Below, piece after piece: positions 41,677 through 50,661 of a DNA stretch of 64,000 bases. Position 1 is the stretch's first letter. Every line of letters starts with the position of its first letter. The translations under genes and the position numbers were made by a program. The stretch is from Streptomyces triticagri. GTDB lineage: Bacteria; Actinomycetota; Actinomycetes; Streptomycetales; Streptomycetaceae. The notes below the pieces were generated by a model. It searched no databases. It was not told the DNA's origin and saw nothing but the letters and a program-made list of their open reading frames with translations. The stretch is taken from assembly GCF_003429565.1 (NCBI RefSeq), contig NZ_QUAK01000237.1, positions 1 to 64,000 on the forward strand, given 5' to 3'.

Positions 41677-42600
41677 ATGCGTGAAGAGCCCGTCGTCCAG
41701 GTGCGCGGCCTGGTGAAGCGGTACCGGAGCAAGACCGCCGTCGACGGCCTCGACCTCACCGCCCGGCAGGGCATCACCGCCGTGCTCGGGCCGAACGGCG
41801 CCGGCAAGACGACCACCGTCGAGGCCTGCGAGGGCTATCGCCGGCCGGACGCGGGCGAGGTGCGGGTACTCGGCCTCGACCCGATCGCGGACGCCGGACG
41901 CCTGCGCCCGCAGATCGGCGTGATGCTGCAGTCCGGAGGCGTGTACTCCGGCGCCCGCGCGGACGAGATGCTCCGCCACATGGCCCGGCTGCACGCCCAC
42001 CCCCTGGACGTCGACACCCTGATCGAGCGGCTCGGCCTCGGCTCCTGCGGCCGTACGACCTACCGCCGGCTCTCCGGCGGACAGCAGCAGCGCCTCGCGC
42101 TCGCCATGGCCGTCGTCGGCCGCCCGGCGCTGGTCTTCCTGGACGAGCCGACCGCCGGCCTCGACCCGCAGGCCCGCCGCGCCACCTGGGATCTCGTACG
42201 CGATCTGCGCACCGACGGGGTGGCCGTCATCCTCACCACCCACCACATGGACGAGGCCGAGCAACTGGCCGACGACGTGGCCATCATCGACGCCGGCCGG
42301 GTGATCGCCCAGGGCAGCCCCGAGGCGCTGTGCCGGGGCGGCGCCGAGAACACCCTGCGCTTCACCGGCCGTCCCGGCCTCGATGTCGCGAGCCTGCTCA
42401 AGGCGCTGCCGATGGACGCCGCGGCCGCCGAGCTCACCCCGGGCTCGTACCGGGTGACCGGGAACGTCGACCCGCAGCTGCTGGCCACCGTGACCTCCTG
42501 GTGTGCGCAGCACGGCGTGATGCCGGACCGGATCGCGGTCGAGCGGCACACCCTGGAGGACGTCTTCCTGGAGCTGACCGGCAAGGAGCTGCGTTCATGA
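41677..42600 (+). CDS. ABC exporter ATP-binding protein
   Basis: 307 residues: Walker A GPNGAGKTTTV, Q-loop LQSGGVYSGARADEML, signature RLSGGQQQRLALAMAVVG, Walker B LVFLDEPTAGLDPQARR, H-loop TTHHMDEAEQLADDV. DrrA/CcmA-like ATPase of a two-component exporter; cargo unknown. Divergent from sufR. A tandem 10-bp repeat GGTCACTTAG/GGTCACCTAA (41573-41592) lies upstream and may be a separate operator. The stop overlaps the permease start (ATGA). Confidence 0.93.
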   Translation: MREEPVVQVRGLVKRYRSKTAVDGLDLTARQGITAVLGPNGAGKTTTVEACEGYRRPDAGEVRVLGLDPIADAGRLRPQIGVMLQSGGVYSGARADEMLRHMARLHAHPLDVDTLIERLGLGSCGRTTYRRLSGGQQQRLALAMAVVGRPALVFLDEPTAGLDPQARRATWDLVRDLRTDGVAVILTTHHMDEAEQLADDVAIIDAGRVIAQGSPEALCRGGAENTLRFTGRPGLDVASLLKALPMDAAAAELTPGSYRVTGNVDPQLLATVTSWCAQHGVMPDRIAVERHTLEDVFLELTGKELRS

Positions 42601-43388
42601 GTGCCACAACCCCTGCCGGAACCCCCGCCGGAACCTTCGCACCGCGGCCCGGCGCCGCGCCCCTCGGCCGCATGATCGCGGCACAGGCCGCGCTCGAGAC
42701 GCGGATGCTGCTGCGCAACGGCGAGCAGTTGCTCCTCACCGTGGTGATCCCCTCGCTGCTCCTGGTGCTCTTCTCGACCGTGGACGTGGTCGACACCGGC
42801 GAGGGCAAGGCGGTGGACTTCCTCGCGCCGGGGGTGCTCGCGCTCGCGGTGATGTCGACGGCGTTCACCGGTCAGGCCATCGCGACGGGCTTCGAGCGGC
42901 GGTACGGGGTCCTGAAGCGGCTCGGCACCTCGCCGCTGCCGCGCTGGGGCCTGATGGCCGCGAAGACCCTTGCGGTCCTGGTCACCGAGGTCCTTCAGGT
43001 CGTACTCCTGGTGGTGATCGCCCTGGCGCTCGGCTGGTCGCCGCACGGCAATCCGTTCGCCGTGCCACTGCTCCTGGTCGCCGGCACCGCCGCGTTCTCC
43101 GGGCTCGGGCTGCTGATGGCCGGCACCCTGAAGGCCGAGGCGACGCTCGCCGCGGCGAATCTGGTCTTCCTGCTGCTTCTGGTCGGCGGCGGCGTGATCG
43201 TGCCGCTGGACAGGTTCCCGGACGCCGCTGCGGCGGTGCTCGGGCTGCTGCCCATCGCGGCGTTGTCGGACGGCCTGCGGGACGTGCTGCAGAACGGTGC
43301 CGCGCTCCCGTGGGGCGACCTGGGCATCCTCGCCGTCTGGGCGGTCGTCGGACTGGGCGCCGCGGGGCGGTTCTTCCGCTGGGAGTGA
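42597..43388 (+). CDS. ABC-2 type exporter permease
   Basis: 263 residues with six predicted spans after a proline/alanine-rich N-terminus. The ABC-2 pattern FERRYGVLKRLGTSPLPRWG and late PLDRFPDAAAAVLGLLPIAA are clear. Pairs with the preceding ATPase (ATGA overlap). Substrate unknown; the conserved neighbourhood with ctaA suggests a link to heme or cytochrome assembly, but that is only association. Confidence 0.92.
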   Translation: MSATTPAGTPAGTFAPRPGAAPLGRMIAAQAALETRMLLRNGEQLLLTVVIPSLLLVLFSTVDVVDTGEGKAVDFLAPGVLALAVMSTAFTGQAIATGFERRYGVLKRLGTSPLPRWGLMAAKTLAVLVTEVLQVVLLVVIALALGWSPHGNPFAVPLLLVAGTAAFSGLGLLMAGTLKAEATLAAANLVFLLLLVGGGVIVPLDRFPDAAAAVLGLLPIAALSDGLRDVLQNGAALPWGDLGILAVWAVVGLGAAGRFFRWE

Positions 43389-43499
43389 CGCGGCGGGACG
43401 TCGCGGCAGGCCGGTTCACCGCACGGGCGGTCCGACATGTTCCGTCCCGGGATGCCACCCGCGTGAATTCATGCACAAGGCCCCGCTTAGCATGGGGCC

Positions 43500-44495
43500 G
43501 TGCCTCAGCTGACCCGTACCGATGCCGCGCAGGCCCTGCGCAATCCGCTGGCCCACATCGCCGAGCGCTGGACGCCGAGCCCCGCGACCGTGCGGCGTGC
43601 CGCGGCCGCCGCCCTGGTGATGATGGTCGTCATCGTGGTGACCGGCGGCGCGGTCCGGCTGACCGGGTCCGGGCTCGGCTGCCCGACCTGGCCCAAGTGC
43701 ACGGAAGAGTCCCTGACGGCCACCCATGAGATGGGCCTGCACGGCGTCATCGAGTTCGGCAACCGGATGCTGACGTACGTGCTGTGCGCGGCGGTCGGCT
43801 GGGCGATCATCGCCGCGCGTTCGCAGAAACCGTGGCGGCGCAGCCTGACCCGGCTCGGCTGGACCCAGTTCTGGCTGGTGATGGGGAATGCGGTGCTCGG
43901 CGGCATCGTCGTCCTGGTCGGCCTCAATCCGTACACCGTCGCCGCGCACTTCCTGCTGTCGACCGCGCTGATCGCGGTGGCCACGGTGATGTGGCAGCGC
44001 ACCCGCGAGGGCGACAGCGCGCCCCGGCCGCTGGTCGGCGGGGCGATCCGGCAGCTGGTGTGGATCCTGGTGGGCGTGACGGTGCTGCTGATCATGGTGG
44101 GCACCGTGGTGACGGGCGCGGGCCCGCACGCCGGCGACTCCAGCGACGTACCGCGGATGCCGGTGGACTGGGAGACGGTCACCAAGGCGCATGCCGTCCT
44201 TGCCTGGATCGTGGTCACGCTGACCTTCGCGCTGTGGTTCGTGCTGAAGGCGGTGGACGCTCCGCGCGGTCCGCTGCGGTGCACCCGTGATCTGTTCCTG
44301 GTGCTGCTCGCACAGGGCGGCGTCGGGTACGTCCAGTACTTCACGGATCTGCCGGAGGTCCTGGTCGGCGCCCATATGTTCGGGTCCTGTCTGGTGTGGA
44401 TCGCGGTCCTGCGGGTGGCGCTCTCGCTGCGCGAGCGGCCGGTGACATCCGCGGACGTACCGGCTCAGGCGGATCCTGCGCTGACCTCTGCCTGA
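43500..44495 (+). CDS. ctaA: Heme A synthase CtaA (COX15 family)
   Basis: 331 residues, eight membrane spans. It oxidises heme O to heme A for aa3-type cytochrome oxidase. The N-terminal GGAVRLTGSGLGCPTWPKC holds the first conserved loop; HGVIEFGNRMLTY and TVVTGAGPHAGDS contain heme-ligand histidine regions, with KAHAVLAWIVV and GAHMFGSCLVW in the second half. GTG start. ctaB, the previous step, lies 2 kb away on the other strand. Confidence 0.93.
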   Translation: MPQLTRTDAAQALRNPLAHIAERWTPSPATVRRAAAAALVMMVVIVVTGGAVRLTGSGLGCPTWPKCTEESLTATHEMGLHGVIEFGNRMLTYVLCAAVGWAIIAARSQKPWRRSLTRLGWTQFWLVMGNAVLGGIVVLVGLNPYTVAAHFLLSTALIAVATVMWQRTREGDSAPRPLVGGAIRQLVWILVGVTVLLIMVGTVVTGAGPHAGDSSDVPRMPVDWETVTKAHAVLAWIVVTLTFALWFVLKAVDAPRGPLRCTRDLFLVLLAQGGVGYVQYFTDLPEVLVGAHMFGSCLVWIAVLRVALSLRERPVTSADVPAQADPALTSA

Positions 44496-44525
44496 CCCGC
44501 GACGGGCCGCACCGGAAGGGTCAGG
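44491..44525. terminator. Weak bidirectional hairpin between ctaA and amidohydrolase
   Basis: CCTGACCC (44491-44498) pairs with GGGTCAGG (44518-44525); the arms overlap the stop codons of both convergent genes. Confidence 0.5.
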
Positions 44526-45621
44526 CACCCCCGAGCCCGTACACCCGTCGTGCGTTCCCGGCCGCCAGCAGGTGCGCCACCCGGCGGGCGTCCGCGGCGG
44601 CCCAGGCGCCGTCGGCGACCAGACCGTCCAGGAGCCGGCCGAGCGCGACCGCGAACGACCGGGCGGCGACCACATGCAGCTCGGGCAGCGCCCCGGCGCC
44701 GCTGGAGAAGAGCAGTTTCCCGAACGGCGCCAGATCGAGCAGCTCCGCGAGCAACGGCTCCGCCCGCGCCCCGGTACGGGCCAGGGCCCGCCCCAAGTCG
44801 GCGTGTACGTGCGGGAATTCGGCGGTGAGGCCGACCGCGGGCGCGTCCTGCGGTCCGCGTGGCAGCAGCACCAGATCCGTGCCGAGCCCGGCCGTCGCGC
44901 GGGCGAAGGCGGCCGCCCGAGTGCCCGGTTCGGGTCCGTCGAGCAGCAGTTGGAGAGGGCGGCCGGTGCCCACGGCGATCCACAGGAGATGGCGCAGCAG
45001 CACCGGATCGTCGAGCCGGCGGGCGGGTCCGGTGAAGGTTCCGCATGCTGCGAGCCGCCGGCCGGCCGCCCGGTGCACCTCGGCCGCGTCCGGCGGCTCG
45101 GGACCGACCGCGAGCCCGTGGCGTACGCCTGCCACCGAGGTGAAGGCGACGGCGTGCCCCGCGGCCGCGTGGATCGACTCGGCGAGATTGGCGAGGAAGG
45201 ATTCGACGGTTCCGGAGGTGGCGGCGACCTGGTCGGCGAGCACTTCGAGCCGCACGATCTCGTGGGCCTCGGCGTCGCCCGCCGCGGCCATCTCCCCCGG
45301 CCCCGTGAGGTCTCCGGACGAGCCGGTGTCGACGAGGAACGCGCCGATGCCGCTGCCCCGCAGCAGTCTGCGTCCGGCCTCCAGGACGCCGAGTTCGCGG
45401 CGGCGGGCCAGATAGTGGGCGGGCGGACAGTGCGGTTCGAGTCCGAGCAGCGGCGGACACCAGCGCCGTACGGCGAATCCGGCCCAGGTGTCGAAGAAGG
45501 TGGTGCCGGGGGCGGGCGGGCCGCCGCCCCGGCCGAGCTGGGCCTCGAAGGTCCCGAGGCCCAGCTCCGTACGGAGCACGCCATGGCAGTACTGGTCGAC
45601 CAGCTGCGGCGTCTCGATCAT
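44521..45621 (-). CDS. Amidohydrolase-family protein (PF04909-like)
   Basis: 366 residues. Amidohydrolase_2-like barrel: the start LVDQYCHGVL, central LLWIAVGTGRPLQLLLDG, and late FGKLLFSSGAGALPELHVVA plus the C-terminal AGNARRVYGL. Family members use a metal bound by an N-terminal HxH; here the equivalent position reads DQYCHG, so the usual HxH is missing. The protein may be an unusual or inactive member; a glutamine synthetase-linked N-terminal relative is another possibility. Convergent with ctaA. Confidence 0.8.
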   Translation of the reverse strand: MIETPQLVDQYCHGVLRTELGLGTFEAQLGRGGGPPAPGTTFFDTWAGFAVRRWCPPLLGLEPHCPPAHYLARRRELGVLEAGRRLLRGSGIGAFLVDTGSSGDLTGPGEMAAAGDAEAHEIVRLEVLADQVAATSGTVESFLANLAESIHAAAGHAVAFTSVAGVRHGLAVGPEPPDAAEVHRAAGRRLAACGTFTGPARRLDDPVLLRHLLWIAVGTGRPLQLLLDGPEPGTRAAAFARATAGLGTDLVLLPRGPQDAPAVGLTAEFPHVHADLGRALARTGARAEPLLAELLDLAPFGKLLFSSGAGALPELHVVAARSFAVALGRLLDGLVADGAWAAADARRVAHLLAAGNARRVYGLGGA

Positions 45622-45713
45622 CGGGGGCTCCCGTGGACGGTCCGTCTCTCACGGGCCTAACGGGTGAACCCACTCCCAGGTGTTGGCCTGGGCCCAGGGC
45701 GCCTCGTCAGGAC

Positions 45714-46052
45714 TCAGCCGCCGATCTGAATGCCCGCCATCCGCTTCCATTCGTACGGACCGGTCTCCACCTTGGCGGCGAAGTCCCCGTCGAAGTCCTC
45801 GTGGAGGGTGACGCCGGCCTTCTCCACGGCGCTGCGGGCGACCTTGTCGCTGGGCTCCACGATGTCGCCCCAGCCGCCGTCCTCGCCCACGAGGACGATG
45901 CGCACCCCGCGCTCGCCCAGGTAGGCGATCTGCGCTTCCACACCCCCGTGGGCCTGGGCGAACGCGCTGATCCGCTTGGCCAGTCCGGCCGCCCGGCGCT
46001 CGTCCTTCGCCGACGGGACCGAACCCTCTGCAACCGCTTCAGTCTCTGCCAT
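45714..46052 (-). CDS. Small conserved actinobacterial protein, unknown function
   Basis: 112 residues beginning MAETEAVAEGSVPSAKDERR. The middle VEAQIAYLGERGVRIVLVGEDG and end ETGPYEWKRMAGIQIGG look like a compact alpha/beta domain. No family that I can name. Acidic (DEDFDGDFAAKVE). The longer frame upstream of 46052 encodes low-complexity residues. It sits between the amidohydrolase gene and ctaB, on the same strand as both. Confidence 0.72.
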   Translation of the reverse strand: MAETEAVAEGSVPSAKDERRAAGLAKRISAFAQAHGGVEAQIAYLGERGVRIVLVGEDGGWGDIVEPSDKVARSAVEKAGVTLHEDFDGDFAAKVETGPYEWKRMAGIQIGG

Positions 46053-46134
46053 GCACAGGATGCTACCGATGGGTAGTGGACGCGGCGACGGGTGGTGGGC
46101 GTGGCCTGGGCCACGTCCGCGACCAGCGCGGGAA

Positions 46135-47091
46135 TCAGCGCAGGAAGGGGTCCACCGCGACGGCCAGGAAGAGCAGCGAGACATAGGTGATCGACCAGTG
46201 GAACAGCCGCATCTCCTTGAGCTTGCCGCCGGTCACTCCGGCCTTGGCGCGGGACTGCAGCGCATGCGCCTCCCACAGCCAGAAGCCACCGGCCGCGAGC
46301 GCCACCGCGGTGTAGAACCAGCCGGTGTAGCCGAGCGGCGTCAGCAGCAGCGAGATGCCGACCATCACCCAGCTGTAGATGACGATCTGACGCGCGACCA
46401 CCTTGTTGGAGGCGATCACCGGGAGCATGGGGACGCCCACGCGCGCGTAGTCGTCCTTCACCTTCATGGACAGCGGCCAGTAGTGCGGCGGCGTCCAGAA
46501 GAACATCACCATGAAGAGGATGACCGCGGCCCAGGACATCGAGTTCGTCACCGCGGACCAGCCGATCAGGACCGGCAGACAGCCCGCGATGCCGCCCCAC
46601 ACGATGTTCTGCGAGGTACGCCGCTTGAGGATCATCGTGTAGACGACGACGTAGAACATCGAGGCGCCCAGCGAGAGCCAGGCCGAGAGCCAGTTGACCA
46701 GCAGCCCGAACCAGAGCGTGGAGACCACCGCGAGGGTGATGCCGAAGACCAGGCCCTCGCGTGGGCTGACGATGCCGGTGACCAGCGGACGCTGCCGCGT
46801 ACGCTCCATCAGCGCGTCGATGTCCCGGTCGATGTACATGTTCAGGGCGTTCGCCCCGCCGGCCGAGAGGTAGCCGCCGACGCAAGTGGCGAGCACCAGC
46901 CAGAGGTTGGGCACGCCCTGCTCGGCGAGGAACATCACGGGGACGGTGGTGATGAGCAGCAGCTCGATAATGCGCGGCTTGGTCAGTGCCACGAAGGCGA
47001 GAATGCGGTCCTTGGCGGACCGCCCCACCTGGCTCGTCCCGACTTCGCCCGCGGCCTCGGTACCCCCGGGACGGGATTCAACGGCCGTCAC
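46135..47091 (-). CDS. ctaB: Heme O synthase (protoheme IX farnesyltransferase) CtaB
   Basis: 318 residues, UbiA-type prenyltransferase with eight to nine membrane spans. The Mg-diphosphate motif NALNMYIDRDIDALMERT, the second aspartate-rich loop (MKVKDDYARVGVPMLP) and LTKPRIIELLLITTVPVMF near the N-terminus identify it. It farnesylates heme B to heme O for CtaA. The GTG at 47091 has AGGGG five bases upstream; the frame continues to 47382 but without conserved residues. Divergent from tkt. Confidence 0.93.
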   Translation of the reverse strand: MTAVESRPGGTEAAGEVGTSQVGRSAKDRILAFVALTKPRIIELLLITTVPVMFLAEQGVPNLWLVLATCVGGYLSAGGANALNMYIDRDIDALMERTRQRPLVTGIVSPREGLVFGITLAVVSTLWFGLLVNWLSAWLSLGASMFYVVVYTMILKRRTSQNIVWGGIAGCLPVLIGWSAVTNSMSWAAVILFMVMFFWTPPHYWPLSMKVKDDYARVGVPMLPVIASNKVVARQIVIYSWVMVGISLLLTPLGYTGWFYTAVALAAGGFWLWEAHALQSRAKAGVTGGKLKEMRLFHWSITYVSLLFLAVAVDPFLR

Positions 47092-47405
47092 GCACACCCC
47101 TGACAGAGACTCCCAGCGAGCCACCTCAACTGCCGTCAGAAATGAAGACCGGGTAAATGCTCGCGCGTACCACGCCACCATAGACGTTGGCCCGGCTCGC
47201 CTCTTCGCGGGGGTCCACTCGTGTTGGGGCCGCGGGTCCGGTCCAGGTCCGGACCTGCCGGATGCGCTCCGGAGGCGAACGCGGGCGGCTCCCGGCAGTC
47301 TGTAATGAGCCGAAAATCCGGCCGCTTCCACAGCGGTAGGCTCGACAGCGCCCGGCGCACACATGTCGCCGGATACAGACATGTGGAGAGGAGCCCTGAA
47401 TCAGG
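47092..47405. promoter_or_regulatory. Divergent ctaB/tkt promoter region
   Basis: 314 bp without a gene. A TAGGCT box (47337-47342), about 63 bp before the tkt start, is a plausible -10 for tkt; no good -35 goes with it. On the other side I see no clear promoter or repeat. GAGAGGAG lies at 47385-47392, somewhat far from the tkt GTG. Confidence 0.35.
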
Positions 47406-49493
47406 GTGAGCACCAAGCCGACCACCACAGACCTCGAGTGGACCGATCTGGATCAGCGTGCCGTGGACACGGTGCGGGTCCTTGCAATGGATGCCGTCCA
47501 GAAGGTGGGCAACGGACATCCGGGCACCGCGATGAGTCTGGCTCCTGCCGCGTACACCCTGTTCCAGAAGGTGATGCGGCACGACCCCACGGATGCCGAG
47601 TGGGTGGGCCGCGACCGGTTCGTGCTGTCCGCGGGGCACTCCTCGCTGACGCTCTACATCCAGCTGTACCTGGCCGGGTACGGCCTCGAGCTGGATGACC
47701 TCAAGGCCTTCCGCACCTGGGGTTCGAAGACCCCGGGCCACCCGGAGTACGGCCACACCACCGGCGTCGAGACCACCACGGGCCCGCTGGGCCAGGGTGT
47801 GGCGAACGCGGTGGGCATGGCGATGGCGGCCCGCTTCGAGCGCGGCCTGTTCGACCCCGATGCGGCGGCGGGCGAGTCCCCGTTCGACCACATGGTGTAC
47901 GCGATCGCCGGCGACGGCTGTCTGCAGGAGGGCATCTCCGCCGAGGCGTCCTCGCTCGCGGGCCACCAGAAGCTCGGCAATCTGGTGCTGCTCTGGGACG
48001 ACAACCACATCTCCATCGAGGGCGACACGGAGACCGCCGTCTCCGAGGACACCCTCAAGCGCTATGAGGCCTACGGCTGGCACGTCCAGCGCGTGGAGCA
48101 GCTGGAGAACGGCGACCTGGACCCGGCCGGTCTGTTCGCCGCGCTCGAGGCCGCGCGCGCCGAGACCGAGCGTCCGTCGTTCATCGCGGCCCGCTCGATC
48201 ATCGCCTGGCCCGCGCCGAACGCGCAGAACACCGAGGCCGCGCACGGCTCGGCGCTCGGCGACGACGAGGTCGCGGCGACCAAGCGGGTACTCGGCTTCG
48301 ACCCCGAGCAGTCCTTCGAGGTGGCCGACGAGGTCATCAACCACACCCGGCTCGCCGCCGAGCGCGGCCGGCAGTCGCGGGAGGCCTGGGACAAGTCCTT
48401 CGCCGTGTGGCGCGAGGCCGATCCGGAGCGGGCCGCGGCCTTCGACCGGATGCAGGCCGGCGAGCTCCCCGAGGGCTGGCAGGACCTGCTGCCGGAGTTC
48501 GAGACCGGCTCCTCCGTCGCGACCCGTGCGGCGTCGGGGAAGATCCTGCAGGCGCTCGGCGGGGCGATCCCGGAGCTGTGGGGCGGCTCGGCCGACCTCG
48601 CCGGTTCCAACAACACCACGATCGACAAGACCAGTTCGTTCCTGCCCGCGGGCAACCCGCTGCCGGAGGCCGACCCGTACGGCCGCACCGTGCACTACGG
48701 CATCCGCGAGCACGCCATGGCCGCGATCCTCAACGGCATCGCGCTGCACGGTCCGACCCGTATCTACGGCGGCACGTTCCTGGTGTTCTCGGACTACATG
48801 CGCAATGCGGTGCGCCTGTCGGCCCTGATGCACCTGCCGGTCACGTACGTCTGGACGCACGACTCGGTCGGTCTCGGCGAGGACGGCCCGACCCACCAGC
48901 CGGTGGAGCACCTGGCCTCGCTGCGCGCCATCCCGGGTCTGAACGTGGTCCGTCCGGCGGACGCGAACGAGACCGCGGTGGCCTGGCGCGAGATCCTCAC
49001 GCGCTACACCAAGGAGTTCGGCAAGGGCACCCCGCACGGCCTGGCCCTGACCCGCCAGGGCGTGCCCACGTACGAGCGCAACGAGCAGGCGGCGCGCGGC
49101 GGTTACGTGCTCGCCGAGGCCGAGGGCGGCAGCCCGCAGGTGATCCTGATCGCCACCGGTTCCGAGGTCCAGCTGGCCGTCGCCGCCCGCGACGAGCTGC
49201 AGGCCGAGGGCGTGCCGACCCGTGTGGTGTCGATGCCGTGTGTCGAGTGGTTCGACGAGCAGGACCAGGCGTACCGCGACCAGGTGCTGCCGCCCGAGGT
49301 CAGGGCCCGTGTCGCGGTCGAGGCGGGCATCGGCCTGACCTGGCACCGCTACGTCGGCGACAGCGGCCGGATCGTCTCGCTCGAGCACTTCGGCGCCTCG
49401 GCGGACGGCAAGACCCTGTTCCGTGAGTTCGGCTTCACCGCCGAGAACGTCGCCGAGGCCGCCAGGGAATCCCTGCGCGCCGTGCAGCGCTGA
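47406..49493 (+). CDS. tkt: Transketolase
   Basis: A 695-residue thiamine-diphosphate enzyme of the non-oxidative pentose phosphate pathway. Features: MDAVQKVGNGHPGTAMSLAP (substrate His), ThDP/Mg motif GDGCLQEG followed downstream by an asparagine-containing WDDNHISI, the pyrimidine domain with IREHAMAAILNGIALHG, and THDSVGLGEDGPTHQPVEHL. First of five co-directional genes tkt-tal-zwf-opcA-pgl. GTG start; the ribosome site GGAG is 14 bases away, so initiation may be weak or the true start slightly different. Confidence 0.95.
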   Translation: MSTKPTTTDLEWTDLDQRAVDTVRVLAMDAVQKVGNGHPGTAMSLAPAAYTLFQKVMRHDPTDAEWVGRDRFVLSAGHSSLTLYIQLYLAGYGLELDDLKAFRTWGSKTPGHPEYGHTTGVETTTGPLGQGVANAVGMAMAARFERGLFDPDAAAGESPFDHMVYAIAGDGCLQEGISAEASSLAGHQKLGNLVLLWDDNHISIEGDTETAVSEDTLKRYEAYGWHVQRVEQLENGDLDPAGLFAALEAARAETERPSFIAARSIIAWPAPNAQNTEAAHGSALGDDEVAATKRVLGFDPEQSFEVADEVINHTRLAAERGRQSREAWDKSFAVWREADPERAAAFDRMQAGELPEGWQDLLPEFETGSSVATRAASGKILQALGGAIPELWGGSADLAGSNNTTIDKTSSFLPAGNPLPEADPYGRTVHYGIREHAMAAILNGIALHGPTRIYGGTFLVFSDYMRNAVRLSALMHLPVTYVWTHDSVGLGEDGPTHQPVEHLASLRAIPGLNVVRPADANETAVAWREILTRYTKEFGKGTPHGLALTRQGVPTYERNEQAARGGYVLAEAEGGSPQVILIATGSEVQLAVAARDELQAEGVPTRVVSMPCVEWFDEQDQAYRDQVLPPEVRARVAVEAGIGLTWHRYVGDSGRIVSLEHFGASADGKTLFREFGFTAENVAEAARESLRAVQR

Positions 49494-49537
49494 CGCCCGT
49501 AGATACGACACTTGATCAGCTAGGAGATGCAATTTCC

Positions 49538-50656
49538 ATGACAGACGCACTCAAGCGCCTCTCCGAGGAGGGCGTGGCGATCTGGCTGGACGACCTGTCC
49601 CGCAAGCGGATCACGTCCGGCGACCTCGCCGAACTGATCGACCAGCAGCACGTCGTGGGCGTCACGACCAACCCGTCGATCTTCCAGAAGGCGATCTCGG
49701 GCGGTGACGGTTACGAGCAGCAGCTCGCCGACCTCGCGGCCCGCGGGGTGACGGTCGAAGAGGCCGTCCGCATGATCACCACGGCGGACGTACGGGACGC
49801 GGCGGACGTACTGCGGCCCGTGTTCGACGCCACCGGCGGCAAGGACGGCCGGGTGTCGATCGAGGTGGACCCGCGCCTCGCGCACAACACCGCGGCCACC
49901 GTCGCCGAGGCCAAGCAGCTCGCCTGGCTGGTCGACCGGCCGAACACCTTCATCAAGATCCCGGCCACCCGGGCGGGCCTGCCGGCCATCACCGAGGTGA
50001 TCGGCAAGGGCATCAGCGTCAATGTCACGCTGATCTTCTCGCTCGAGCGCTACCGCGAGGTGATGGACGCCTACCAGGCCGGTCTGGAGAAGGCGAAGGC
50101 CGCGGGCCTGGACCTCGACAAGATCCACTCGGTGGCGTCCTTCTTCGTGTCCCGCGTGGACACCGAGATCGACAAGCGGCTCGACGCCCTCGGCACCGAG
50201 GACGCGAAGGCCGCCCGCGGCAAGGCCGCCCTGGCCAACGCCCGGCTCGCGTACCAGGCCTACGAGGAGGTCGTCGCCGGCGACCGCTGGCAGGCGCTTG
50301 ACCGTGCGGGCGCCAATGTGCAGCGTCCGCTCTGGGCCTCCACCGGCGTCAAGGACCCGGCGTACAAGGACACACTGTACGTCGAGGACCTGGTCGCACC
50401 GAACACGGTGAACACCATGCCGGAGGCCACCCTGGAGGCCACCGGCGACCACGGCACCGTCTCGGGCAACACGATCGCCGGCAGCTACGAGCAGTCCCGT
50501 GCCGAGCTCGACGCCGTCGAGAAGCTCGGCATCGGCTACGACGAGGTCGTGCAGCTGCTCGAGGACGAGGGCGTGGAGAAGTTCGAGTCGTCCTGGAACG
50601 ACCTGCTCAAGTCGACCGAGGCGGAGCTGAAGCGCCTCTCCCCGTCGGAGGGCTGA
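49538..50656 (+). CDS. tal: Transaldolase
   Basis: 372 residues, the actinobacterial long transaldolase form. GVTTNPSIFQKAI at the N-terminus, Schiff-base Lys140 in FIKIPATRAGLPA, and NVTLIFSLERYREVMDAY follow class pattern. Exchanges dihydroxyacetone units between sedoheptulose-7-P and glyceraldehyde-3-P. 44 bp after tkt; GGAG upstream of the ATG, 5 bp before zwf. Confidence 0.95.
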   Translation: MTDALKRLSEEGVAIWLDDLSRKRITSGDLAELIDQQHVVGVTTNPSIFQKAISGGDGYEQQLADLAARGVTVEEAVRMITTADVRDAADVLRPVFDATGGKDGRVSIEVDPRLAHNTAATVAEAKQLAWLVDRPNTFIKIPATRAGLPAITEVIGKGISVNVTLIFSLERYREVMDAYQAGLEKAKAAGLDLDKIHSVASFFVSRVDTEIDKRLDALGTEDAKAARGKAALANARLAYQAYEEVVAGDRWQALDRAGANVQRPLWASTGVKDPAYKDTLYVEDLVAPNTVNTMPEATLEATGDHGTVSGNTIAGSYEQSRAELDAVEKLGIGYDEVVQLLEDEGVEKFESSWNDLLKSTEAELKRLSPSEG

Positions 50657-50661
50657 CCGCC

